A stretch of DNA of 9,205 bases from positions 1 through 9,205 of the forward strand of contig PFJA01000007.1 of the NCBI GenBank assembly GCA_002782905.1, read 5' to 3'. The translations under genes and the position numbers were made by a program. Shown here piece by piece: positions 1 through 5,461 of this stretch. Within the stretch, counting starts at the first letter, position 1, and each line of letters starts with the position of its first letter. The notes beneath the pieces are model-generated. The model was not told the origin of the DNA. It worked only from the letters and a program-made list of their open reading frames with translations, and did not search any database. The stretch comes from Lysobacterales bacterium CG_4_10_14_3_um_filter_64_11 (GTDB taxonomy: Bacteria > Pseudomonadota > Gammaproteobacteria > Xanthomonadales > Xanthomonadaceae).

Positions 1-183
1 GAAACGATCCCGTACCAGGAAACCCGCGACTATGTCGCCCGCGTACTGGCGTTCAGCGTGATTTACGATTGGCGCATCAACGGCCAAGCGACTGCGATCA
101 GCGCACGCCTGTCCGCCACGCCCGAGCCGCGCGTTCATCATCGTCAGTTTGTCTGTAACAGCGCAGGGAGCAGCACGCCATGA
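1..183 (+). CDS. slt: Soluble lytic murein transglycosylase, C-terminal fragment (5' end outside window)
   Basis: This frame is open from base 1 to the TGA at 181-183 and encodes the last 60 residues of a protein that begins upstream of the window. The segment ETIPYQETRDYVARVLAF closely resembles the end of the Slt70-type catalytic domain (E. coli Slt has ETIPFSETRGYVKNVLAY), where the helix after the active-site cleft closes the lysozyme-like fold. The family acts in the periplasm and cleaves the MurNAc-GlcNAc bond of peptidoglycan to leave a 1,6-anhydromuramyl end. The catalytic Glu lies upstream and cannot be checked. The tail after about residue 38 (SATPEPRVHHRQFVCNSAGSSTP) looks like a low-conservation extension. 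The stop overlaps the next start (ATGA, 180-183), which suggests one operon with translational coupling. The fragment is too short to separate Slt from close relatives. Confidence 0.8.
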   Translation, partial: ETIPYQETRDYVARVLAFSVIYDWRINGQATAISARLSATPEPRVHHRQFVCNSAGSSTP

Positions 184-1124
184 GCAACAAAGACATCGTT
201 ATCCTCGGCGGCACCGGCTTTGTCGGCCGTCATCTGATTGCACGGCTGTGCGGCGACGGCCACCGCGTAACCGTATTGAGCCGCAATGCGGATGCCCATT
301 ACGCGCGCTATCTGCCACCCGGAGCGCAGCGCGTTACCGCTGATGTCCATGACGGCGCCGCGTTGGCGCATGCCTTCGCCGGTGCCGACGCGGTGATCAA
401 TCTGGTCGGCATCCTCAACGAGCAAGGCCACTCGGGACAAGGCTTCCGCCGCGCCCATTCCGAGCTGAGCTATCTGGTCGTCAGCGCCTGTCGCGAGGCC
501 GGGGTGAAGCGCCTGCTGCAGATGAGCGCACTCAATGCCGGGCGTGGCCAGAGCCACTATCTGCACACCCGCGGCGAAGCCGAAACCGTGGTCAAGGCCA
601 GCCATCTGGACTGGACGATCTTTCAGCCGTCGGTGATTTTTGGCGCCGACGATGGCCTGCTCACCCGTTTCCGCGAACTGTTGCGGTTCGCGCCGGTGCT
701 GCCGCTGGCGCGCGCCGAGGCCAAGTTCGCGCCGGTCTACATCAACGATGTGGTCGAAGCCTTCGTGCGCGCCCTCGACAACCCGGCCACGATACGCCAG
801 GTGTATGAGCTGTACGGCCCGGAGGTCATCACCCTGAAAAAGCTGGTGCGGCGGATTGCGCAGGTAATGGGCTGGCGGCGGCTGGTGCTGCCGTTACCCG
901 ATGCGTTGGGTTGGGTGCAGGCGATAATCGCCGAGTGGCTGCCCGGCAAGCCATTTTCGCGCGACAACTTCCGCTCGCTCGGCACCGATTCGGTCGGCGG
1001 CATCGATGGCCTGCACCGGCTCGGGATCACCCCGACGCCACTGAGTGTGCGCATGCAAGCCCTGCTGGGCCGCGCCGACAGCCGGCAGAAGCGACTCAAT
1101 CGCTATCGCCGCCAGTTGCAATGA
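180..1124 (+). CDS. Complex I NDUFA9-like atypical short-chain dehydrogenase (NAD(P)-binding)
   Basis: A 314-residue protein with an N-terminal Rossmann dinucleotide-binding motif GGTGFVG at residues 10-16 after a beta strand (KDIVILGG), an acidic turn near AGADAVINLVGIL (residues 67-79) and the conserved stretch DWTIFQPSVIFGADDG (144-159). These features, the length and the overall pattern fit the bacterial relatives of mitochondrial complex I subunit NDUFA9, which are extended atypical SDRs. The usual SDR active-site YxxxK appears as Y127-LHT-R131, so the lysine is replaced by arginine and classical dehydrogenase chemistry is doubtful. The family is thought to bind NAD(P)H and to act on quinone or nucleotide-sugar-like ligands, but no substrate is established. 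The ATG at 180 overlaps the slt stop. A weak purine-rich stretch (AGGGAG, 165-170) may serve as ribosome binding site. The basic C-terminus ends at 1124, one base into the start of a His-rich mini-ORF. Confidence 0.85.
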   Translation: MSNKDIVILGGTGFVGRHLIARLCGDGHRVTVLSRNADAHYARYLPPGAQRVTADVHDGAALAHAFAGADAVINLVGILNEQGHSGQGFRRAHSELSYLVVSACREAGVKRLLQMSALNAGRGQSHYLHTRGEAETVVKASHLDWTIFQPSVIFGADDGLLTRFRELLRFAPVLPLARAEAKFAPVYINDVVEAFVRALDNPATIRQVYELYGPEVITLKKLVRRIAQVMGWRRLVLPLPDALGWVQAIIAEWLPGKPFSRDNFRSLGTDSVGGIDGLHRLGITPTPLSVRMQALLGRADSRQKRLNRYRRQLQ

Positions 1125-1153
1125 CCCACGGCCATCACCACCATCGGCGATGA
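1121..1153 (+). CDS. Possible 10-codon His-rich coupling/leader ORF between the SDR and cca
   Basis: ATG at 1121-1123 to TGA at 1151-1153 encodes MTHGHHHHRR, with five histidines in ten residues. Its ATG overlaps the stop of the upstream SDR gene (ATGA, 1121-1124) and its TGA overlaps the cca start (ATGA, 1150-1153), so it fills the gap exactly. Neither its own start nor that of cca has a convincing Shine-Dalgarno sequence, which fits ribosomes passing from one frame to the next. This may be a chance open frame: the gap is only 25 bases and the composition is GC-rich. If real, it could couple cca translation to the upstream gene or act as a His-codon-sensing leader. No attenuator hairpin followed by a U-run was found. 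Expression is not shown by the sequence. Confidence 0.25.
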   Translation: MTHGHHHHRR

Positions 1154-2379
1154 AGACCTATCTGGTCGGCGGCGCGGTACGTGATCGCCTGCTCGGCCGC
1201 AGCCCGGGCGACCGCGATTGGGTAGTGGTGGGCAGCACCCCGGAAGATATGCTGGCACAGGGCTTTCGCGCCGTCGGCCGCGACTTCCCGGTATTCCTGC
1301 ATCCGCACACACACGAGGAATACGCGCTGGCGCGCACCGAGCGCAAATCCGGGCGCGGCTATCGCGGCTTCGTGGTCGATGCCGATCCGACGGTGACGCT
1401 GCAACAAGACCTGCAACGGCGCGATTTCACCATCAACGCCATCGCCGCGGATGCCGACGGCGAGCTGGTCGATCCGTTCGGCGGCGCCGCCGACATCGAA
1501 CGCCGGGTGCTGCGCCATGTCAGCGACGCCTTCGCCGAAGATCCGGTGCGCATCCTGCGTGCGGCGCGGTTCATGGCGCGCTTCGCGCCGCTCGGATTCA
1601 GCGTGGCGCCGAAAACGCTGGCGTTGATGCAATCGATGGTGGCCGCCGGCGAAGTCGATCATCTGGTGCCCGAGCGGGTGTGGCAGGAACTCGAACGCGC
1701 GCTGCGCGAGCCACGCCCGGCCGCATTCGTGCAAACCCTGCGCGGCTGCGGCGCGCTGGCGCGCATCCTGCCCGAAGTCGATGCCCTTTACGGCGTGCCG
1801 CAACGGCCTGAGTATCACCCCGAAATCGACACGGGCGTGCATACCGAAATGGTCTGCGACATGGCCGCACAGCTCGCACCGAACGACAGCCTGATCGGGC
1901 TGGCGGCGTTGCTGCACGATCTGGGCAAGGCGCTGACGCCGAGCGCTGAGCTGCCGCGCCACATTGGCCACGAGCACAACGGCCTGCCCGCCGTGGAAGC
2001 GGTGTGCGCGCGGCTGAAGGTGCCGGCCGAACACCGCGAACTGGCTCTGCTCGCCTGCCGCGAACACCTCAACGTGCATCGCCTTGGCGAACTGCGCGCC
2101 GCCAGCGTGCACGACCTGATCGCCCGTTGCGACGGCTTTCGCAAACCCGCGCGCATCGCGCAACTCGCCAGCGTCTGTGAAGCCGACAAACGCGGCCGTC
2201 TGGGTTGCGCCGACACCCCCTACCCCGAAGCCGGACACCTGCGCCGCGCCCATGCCGCCGCGCTGGCCGTCGATGCGCGCGCGATCGTCGCGCGCGGCAT
2301 CACCGGCCCGGCCGTGGGCGAACAGTTGCGCCGCGCACGGATCGCGGCAATTGCTGCGGTGTGCACTAGCCCGGATTAG
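1150..2379 (+). CDS. cca: Multifunctional CCA tRNA nucleotidyltransferase
   Basis: This 409-residue protein builds and repairs the 3'-terminal CCA of tRNAs from CTP and ATP without a template. It matches E. coli Cca (412 aa) nearly end to end. The class II nucleotidyltransferase head begins MKTYLVGGAVRD with the metal-binding pair in GDRDWVVVG (D21, D23), followed by the ARTERKSG block (61-68) and RRDFTINAIA (90-99). The neck region holds the EDPVRILRAARF helix (130-141). The C-terminal HD domain (HTEM near 231, LLHDLGK with H256/D257, H271/H274) gives the phosphatase and 2',3'-cyclic phosphodiesterase activities seen in the E. coli enzyme. I chose the ATG at 1150 because homologues start MK.YLVGGAVRD. 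An open frame upstream to 1045 would only add unrelated residues overlapping the SDR gene. No clear ribosome binding site precedes 1150, so translational coupling is likely. The stop lies inside a REP-like hairpin. Confidence 0.97.
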   Translation: MKTYLVGGAVRDRLLGRSPGDRDWVVVGSTPEDMLAQGFRAVGRDFPVFLHPHTHEEYALARTERKSGRGYRGFVVDADPTVTLQQDLQRRDFTINAIAADADGELVDPFGGAADIERRVLRHVSDAFAEDPVRILRAARFMARFAPLGFSVAPKTLALMQSMVAAGEVDHLVPERVWQELERALREPRPAAFVQTLRGCGALARILPEVDALYGVPQRPEYHPEIDTGVHTEMVCDMAAQLAPNDSLIGLAALLHDLGKALTPSAELPRHIGHEHNGLPAVEAVCARLKVPAEHRELALLACREHLNVHRLGELRAASVHDLIARCDGFRKPARIAQLASVCEADKRGRLGCADTPYPEAGHLRRAHAAALAVDARAIVARGITGPAVGEQLRRARIAAIAAVCTSPD

Positions 2380-2403
2380 CCGCAGCGCGGCGTAATCCAG
2401 GGC
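2369..2403. repeat. REP-like imperfect palindrome overlapping the cca stop codon
   Basis: The left arm GCCCGGATTAGCCGC (2369-2383) pairs with a right arm formed by GCGGC, TAATCC and GGGC (2387-2403), around a three-base loop AGC. The only interruptions are a bulged G and one unpaired A. The core GGATTA...TAATCC flanked by GC-rich arms is a form often seen in dispersed proteobacterial intergenic palindromes. The last four codons of cca and its TAG stop (2377-2379) lie within the left arm, so the repeat supplies the end of the reading frame. As RNA it would form a stable hairpin at the mRNA 3' end and could slow 3' exonucleases. There is no T-run, so it is not a canonical terminator. Confidence 0.7.
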
Positions 2404-2454
2404 CGCGACGACGCCACGCCCACACAGTGCGTCGACAGGAGCAAGTCTCCGCTC

Positions 2455-2516
2455 GTGGAAGCGCGCCTGCACGCGAAGCTTGTCGCGGCATTGTTCGCTG
2501 GCAGGCCGGCTCCCAC
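2455..2516. repeat. Inverted pair of REP-like elements (possible REPIN)
   Basis: Two 22-base units face each other across an 18-base spacer. Unit one (2455-2476) starts GTGGAAGCGCGCCTG on the + strand. Unit two (2495-2516) reads GTGGGAGCCGGCCTG on the minus strand. They agree at 17 of 22 positions by eye, and both resemble the well-known Pseudomonas/xanthomonad REP consensus GTGGGAGCGGGCTTGCCCG. Unit two also has an internal stem, GCTGGC pairing with GCCGGC (2497-2510). REP doublets in inverted orientation (REPINs) are non-autonomous and are spread by RAYT (TnpA-REP) transposases. No RAYT gene is in this window. The open minus-strand frames across 2366-2633 are translations of this repeat and are not counted as genes. 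Confidence 0.65.
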
Positions 2517-2607
2517 AAAAACGCTGGCTCGCCCCGGCGGGCTGCACAGTGGCGCCAGGGCCGGGCTCTGTGCGCGACCGACTGCACTCACCGGTACCAC
2601 GCATCGG

Positions 2608-2643
2608 TCAATACAGATCGATCGGATCGACATCCATCAACCA
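2608..2643 (-). pseudogene. Possible remnant of the extreme 3' end of priA
   Basis: Read on the minus strand from 2643, the sequence encodes WLMDVDPIDLY followed by TGA (2610-2608). From memory, the primosomal DNA helicase PriA ends with WVLDVDPIE in E. coli, and W-x-x-D-V-D-P at the very C-terminus is a family habit. The match is only eleven residues but it ends at a stop, as expected of a real C-terminus. Upstream in this frame the sequence is the out-of-frame coding region of the AbrB-like gene and shows nothing more of PriA. One reading is that a former priA gene, convergent with cca, was cut off by insertion or deletion. A chance match remains possible. Confidence 0.4.
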
Positions 2644-2656
2644 GCAGCACGCTGCG

Positions 2657-2896
2657 TCAGTCCGGCGCGCGCAGCAGCGCCATCAGATCGTCGGTGCGCC
2701 ACTGCACCTGCGCCGTGCCGCGCGCGGCAGCAAAGCAGTCGCGGCGGCGGCGCGGCTTGGCGCCTGCCTTGTGCACGACAACCTGCCGTTCGCGATTGAC
2801 AGCGAAATCGACGCTGTCGCCTGGCGCCAACCGCAGTGCCTCGCGGACTTTTTTCGGGATGGTGACCTGGCCCTTGAGGGTCATCGTGGTGGCCAT
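2657..2896 (-). CDS. AbrB/MazE/SpoVT-family DNA-binding protein, probable orphan antitoxin-like regulator
   Basis: A 79-residue protein starting MATTMTLKGQVTIPKKVREAL. This is the swapped-hairpin AbrB fold signature (KGQVTIPKKVRE..L.L.PGDSVDF, about residues 8-32), used for DNA binding by AbrB, MazE, VapB and PrlF-type proteins. A basic patch KPRRRRD (48-54) follows, then a helical tail ending RTDDLMALLRAPD that, in antitoxins of this kind, would contact a partner. I chose the ATG at 2896 because the family begins at this point and a GAGGAG ribosome binding site lies about six bases upstream. The frame stays open up to 3091, but those extra residues have no family match. No PIN, MazF or other toxin gene follows downstream, where there are only a PriA-like tail and REP repeats. 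Its role is therefore unknown: solitary transcription factor, antitoxin that lost its toxin, or partner of a distant toxin. It points the same way as merR, 172 bases away. Confidence 0.85.
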   Translation of the reverse strand: MATTMTLKGQVTIPKKVREALRLAPGDSVDFAVNRERQVVVHKAGAKPRRRRDCFAAARGTAQVQWRTDDLMALLRAPD

Positions 2897-2910
2897 GAGC
2901 TGCTCCTCAG

Positions 2911-2937
2911 GCAATACGCCTTTTCTCACGGTATTAC
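2911..2937. promoter_or_regulatory. Inverted repeat upstream of the abrB-like gene (candidate operator)
   Basis: GCAATAC (2911-2917) and GTATTAC (2931-2937) form an inverted repeat with one mismatch in seven and a 13-base spacer, so the half-site centres are 20 bases apart, about two helical turns. It lies 15-41 bases ahead of the abrB-like start, where an autoregulatory operator of an AbrB/MazE-type dimer would be expected. The minus strand also reads TAATAC here, a possible -10 without a good -35. A second promoter candidate lies farther up on the minus strand: TTGGAC (3055-3050), 17 bases, then AACAAT (3032-3027). The rest of the 2897-3068 gap shows nothing recognisable. Confidence 0.3.
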
Positions 2938-3068
2938 CCGTGCAACCGGTGTGCCAGCCGGAGCATCTTGCATCGAAAGATATGCCTGGGATGGCTACGA
3001 TTCTGTTTTGGCCGGCTCTGTGGGCGATTGTTGCGGCGCGTCTGGCTTCGTCCAACGCATCGTGCAAA

Positions 3069-3494
3069 TTACCAAGCGCTGCGCTCGGCATCCGCCAACA
3101 GGGTATCGATCAGCGGACACGAAACCTCGCTGCCGGCGACGGCACAGGCGCGCACCAGCGCCGCCAACTCGCGTTCAATGCGCTGCAACTGCACCAGTTT
3201 TTCGCGCACGCTGCGCAGCTTGTCGTCGGCGATCGTGCGTGCCTCGTCGCAATGCGCGCCATCGGCAAGGCGCAGCAGGTCGATGATTTCGTCGAGGCGA
3301 AACCCGAGCGCCTGACTGCGCTTGATGAAGCGTACCCGTGCAACATCGCCGGCATGATAGCGGCGGATACCGGCCAGCGGCCTGGCTGGCTCGCGCAGCA
3401 AGCCGCGCCGCTGGTAGAAACGGATGGTCTCGACCCCAACGCCAGCAGCGCTGGCCAAGCTGCCGATGGTGAGCGCTGCATTGGCGTTCGACAT
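3069..3494 (-). CDS. merR: Mercury-responsive MerR transcriptional regulator
   Basis: A 141-residue protein matching Tn501/Tn21 MerR. The N-terminal winged helix-turn-helix contains LTIGSLASAAGVGVETIRFYQRRGLL (residues 8-33) and RRYHAGDVARVRFIKRSQ (44-61). A long dimerisation helix follows (about 84-116) and then the metal-binding loop. The three Hg(II) ligands are present at the canonical positions: C82 (in GAHCDEA), C117 and C126 (in CAVAGSEVSC). C115 of Tn501 MerR, which is not a ligand, is arginine here. This identifies a mercury sensor and not a cadmium, lead, copper or zinc relative. It should repress merCA without metal and activate it by untwisting the operator when Hg(II) bridges the dimer. 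The ATG at 3494 has a GGAG seven bases upstream, inside the operator dyad, so the transcript must start within or beyond the shared merCA promoter and autoregulation follows. Confidence 0.96.
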   Translation of the reverse strand: MSNANAALTIGSLASAAGVGVETIRFYQRRGLLREPARPLAGIRRYHAGDVARVRFIKRSQALGFRLDEIIDLLRLADGAHCDEARTIADDKLRSVREKLVQLQRIERELAALVRACAVAGSEVSCPLIDTLLADAERSAW

Positions 3495-3497
3495 GGC

Positions 3498-3528
3498 TTG
3501 ACTCCGTACTTCGGTACGGTCGTAAGGT
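3498..3528 (+). promoter_or_regulatory. Divergent mer operator/promoter with 19-bp spacer
   Basis: The sequence has -35 TTGACT (3498-3503), a 19-base spacer (3504-3522) and -10 TAAGGT (3523-3528). These are the same two hexamers and the same over-long spacing as the Tn501/Tn21 merT promoter. The spacer holds the MerR-binding dyad CCGTAC-TTCG-GTACGG (3504-3519), in which only the four central bases and the outermost positions differ from the Tn501 site. The 19-base spacing misaligns the two hexamers for sigma70, and Hg-MerR corrects this by DNA distortion. The -35 lies four bases from the merR start codon, so the site also controls merR. merC begins 41 bases after the -10 with a GGAG ribosome binding site. 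Confidence 0.95.
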
Positions 3529-3568
3529 TACCGCCTGGCACACACCTCGCGCCATTCTGGAGACCACC

Positions 3569-4000
3569 ATGATCAATCCCCTGCCTGCACTTGCCCGTAT
3601 CGGCGAAAAAACCGGCTCGCTCGGCGCGCTGGTTTCCGCCATGGGCTGCGCGATGTGTTTTCCGGCCATCGCCAGCCTCGGCGCCGCCATCGGTCTGGGC
3701 TTTCTCAGTCGTTGGGAAGGCCTGTTCATCAATACGCTGCTGCCGGGTTTCGCGTGGTTGGCGCTGCTCATCAATGCCCTGGGCTGGTTCAGTCACCGCC
3801 GGTGGCAGCGCAGCGCGCTCGGCATGCTCGGGCCGACCATCCTGCTGCTGTCGCTGTACCCGTGGTTCCAGTACGGCTGGAGCAGCTACGCCACCTACAC
3901 CGGCATCGGCCTGATGCTGGCGGTGTCGATCTGGGATCTGTTTTCGCCGGCCAACCGCCGCTGCGACGACGCGGCGTGCGCCACTGGGGATCGGCCATGA
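3569..4000 (+). CDS. merC: MerC mercuric ion inner-membrane transporter
   Basis: A 143-residue membrane protein that matches Tn21 MerC (about 140 aa) throughout. It shares TG.LG..VSAMGCA.CFPA.AS.GAAIGLGFLS near residues 15-47, NALGWFSHR.W.RS.LGM.GP near 69-89 and SIWD..SPA.RRC near 120-132. Four hydrophobic segments are visible (about 18-46, 53-74, 83-100, 107-125). The paired cysteines C27 and C30 in the first segment, and C132 and C137 in the cytoplasmic tail, are the expected Hg(II) relay. MerC takes Hg(II), and in some hosts organomercurials, across the inner membrane without needing periplasmic MerP. It is the first gene after the mer promoter, with GGAG eight bases before the ATG. Its stop overlaps the merA start (ATGA, 3997-4000). 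No merT or merP is present, so MerC would be the only dedicated importer here. Confidence 0.96.
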   Translation: MINPLPALARIGEKTGSLGALVSAMGCAMCFPAIASLGAAIGLGFLSRWEGLFINTLLPGFAWLALLINALGWFSHRRWQRSALGMLGPTILLLSLYPWFQYGWSSYATYTGIGLMLAVSIWDLFSPANRRCDDAACATGDRP

Positions 4001-5418
4001 ACGATTGTTGCGCGCTGACGGACAAGCCGCACATCGCCATCATCGGCAGCGGCGGCGCGGCGATGGCGGCGGCGATCACGGCGACCGAGCGCGGCGCCCG
4101 GGTCACCCTGATCGAGCGCGGCATCATCGGCGGCACCTGCGTCAACATCGGCTGTGTGCCGTCGAAAATCATGATCCGGGCGGCACACGTGGCGCACATG
4201 CGCTGGCAAAGTCCGTTCGACAATGGCATCGAAGCCGCGACGCCACGCATCAACCGCCCAGCGCTGCTGGCGCAACAGCAAGCGCGGGTGGAGGAGCTGC
4301 GCGCCGGCAAGTACCAGGCGATCATCGACCACAATCCCGACATCACCTTGGTGCACGGCGAGGCGCGCTTCATCGATGCACACTCGCTCAGCGTCAAGCG
4401 TGGCGATGGCACGATGCAGAGCGTGGCGTTTGATCGCGCGCTGATCGCCACCGGCGCGCGCCCGGCGATTCCGCCGATCCCCGGCTTGGCCGGCACACCG
4501 TACTGGACCTCCACCGAGGCACTGGTCAGCGATCGCATTCCCGCCCGTCTGCTGGTGCTCGGCGCGTCGGCGGTGGCGGCGGAGCTGGCGCAGGCCTATG
4601 CACGGCTGGGCAGCGAGGTCACGGTGATCGCACGCAGCGCGTTGTTCTCGCGTGACGACCCGGCCATCGGCGAAACGCTGGCAGCGGTGTTCGCCGACGA
4701 AGGCATCCGCGTGCTGCGGCAGACCCAGGCCCACTCGGTGGCGCACGCCAACGGTGCGTTCACGCTCGCTAGCAACGCCGGCACGCTGAGTGGTGATGCA
4801 CTGCTGATCGCCACTGGCCGCGCTCCCAATGTCGAGGCGCTGAACCTTGATGGCATCGGCGTGTGCACTGGCCGCGACGGCACGATTGCGGTGGATGCGC
4901 ACCTGCAAACCAGCGTGCCGTCCGTCTATGCCGCTGGCGATTGCACCGATCAGCCGCAGTTCGTCTACGTTGCGGCAGCCGCCGGCTCACGCGCCGCGCA
5001 GAACATGCTGGGCGGCGACACCACTCTGGACTTGCGCAGCATGCCGGCGGTGGTATTCACCGACCCGCAGATCGCCACCGTCGGACTGTCCGAGGCCGAA
5101 GCGCAGCGCAACGGCATCGCCACCGACAGCCGCACGCTCAGCCTCGACCACGTGCCGCGTGCGCTGGTCAACTTCGATAGCCGTGGCTTCATCAAGATCG
5201 TTGCCACCGCCGGCGGCGGCGAGATTCTGGGCGCGCAATGCGTCGCCGCCGAGGCCGGCGAACTGATTCAGAGCGCGGCGTTGGCGATCCACCAGCGCAT
5301 GAGTGTGGATGATCTGGCCGCGCAACTGTTCCCGTACCTGACCATGGTCGAGGGCCTGAAACTGTGTGCGCAAACGTTTCGCAAGGACGTGTCGCAGCTC
5401 TCGTGCTGCGCGGCCTGA
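3997..5418 (+). CDS. merA: Mercuric reductase, core form without N-terminal metal-binding domain
   Basis: A 473-residue FAD- and NADPH-dependent flavoprotein disulfide oxidoreductase that reduces Hg(II) to volatile Hg(0) in the cytoplasm. The FAD site is GSGGAAMAAA (17-26). The redox-active pair C48 and C53 is in GGTCVNIGCVPSK. The NADPH-binding segment is LLVLGASAVAAELAQAYARLGS. AAGDCTDQPQFVYVAAAAG is the second FAD motif and includes a conserved active-site tyrosine. The C-terminal Hg-delivering pair C470-C471 (QLSCCAA) is intact and sets it apart from lipoamide or glutathione reductases. Tn501 MerA has 561 residues, and the difference is the missing N-terminal HMA domain (NmerA). The protein instead starts MNDCCALTDKPH, with a Cys pair at 4-5. 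C457 replaces the alanine of the usual EGLKLAAQTF. The start is fixed by the ATGA overlap with merC, though the frame is open farther upstream through merC. Confidence 0.97.
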   Translation: MNDCCALTDKPHIAIIGSGGAAMAAAITATERGARVTLIERGIIGGTCVNIGCVPSKIMIRAAHVAHMRWQSPFDNGIEAATPRINRPALLAQQQARVEELRAGKYQAIIDHNPDITLVHGEARFIDAHSLSVKRGDGTMQSVAFDRALIATGARPAIPPIPGLAGTPYWTSTEALVSDRIPARLLVLGASAVAAELAQAYARLGSEVTVIARSALFSRDDPAIGETLAAVFADEGIRVLRQTQAHSVAHANGAFTLASNAGTLSGDALLIATGRAPNVEALNLDGIGVCTGRDGTIAVDAHLQTSVPSVYAAGDCTDQPQFVYVAAAAGSRAAQNMLGGDTTLDLRSMPAVVFTDPQIATVGLSEAEAQRNGIATDSRTLSLDHVPRALVNFDSRGFIKIVATAGGGEILGAQCVAAEAGELIQSAALAIHQRMSVDDLAAQLFPYLTMVEGLKLCAQTFRKDVSQLSCCAA

Positions 5419-5443
5419 GCCGCAACAGCCGCAGCGCATAACC

Positions 5444-5461
5444 GTGTCATGGTTTTGTCGT
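5444..5461 (+). promoter_or_regulatory. Possible Pho box upstream of the alkaline phosphatase
   Basis: GTGTCAT (5444-5450), four bases, then TTGTCGT (5455-5461) reproduces the 7-4-7 layout of the PhoB-binding Pho box (two CTGTCAT-like units, 11-base period). The matches are 6/7 and 5/7 to CTGTCAT by eye, and E. coli phoA itself has TTGTCAC as its second unit. The spacing to the proposed -10 (22 bases) is about one helical turn longer than in E. coli phoA, which weakens the call. Confidence 0.4.

Noticed and set aside
1045..1149. An upstream in-frame extension of cca
   Set aside because: It would overlap the SDR gene by 80 bases and add residues absent from Cca homologues, which start MK.YLVGGAVRD.
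2409..2434. Inverted repeat CGACGC...GCGTCG with a 14-base loop
   Set aside because: The six-base arms in GC-rich DNA next to other palindromes are too weak to call separately. There is no T-run.
1135..2604. A 489-codon open frame on the minus strand opposite cca
   Set aside because: It is the antisense shadow of cca in GC-rich DNA and runs on into the REP repeats. The + strand protein matches Cca end to end.
2366..2633. Minus-strand frames encoding segments such as VGAGLPANNAATSFACR
   Set aside because: Such peptides are the typical translation of REP sequences that sit here, not a protein gene.
2657..3091. A 144-residue version of the AbrB-like protein starting at 3091
   Set aside because: The extra N-terminus overlaps the merR 3' end and has no family match. 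The internal ATG at 2896 has a GAGGAG site and the family N-terminus.
2427..3572. A 381-codon + strand open frame across the repeat, AbrB and merR region
   Set aside because: It lies antisense to two recognised genes, has no family resemblance, and crosses the mer operator.
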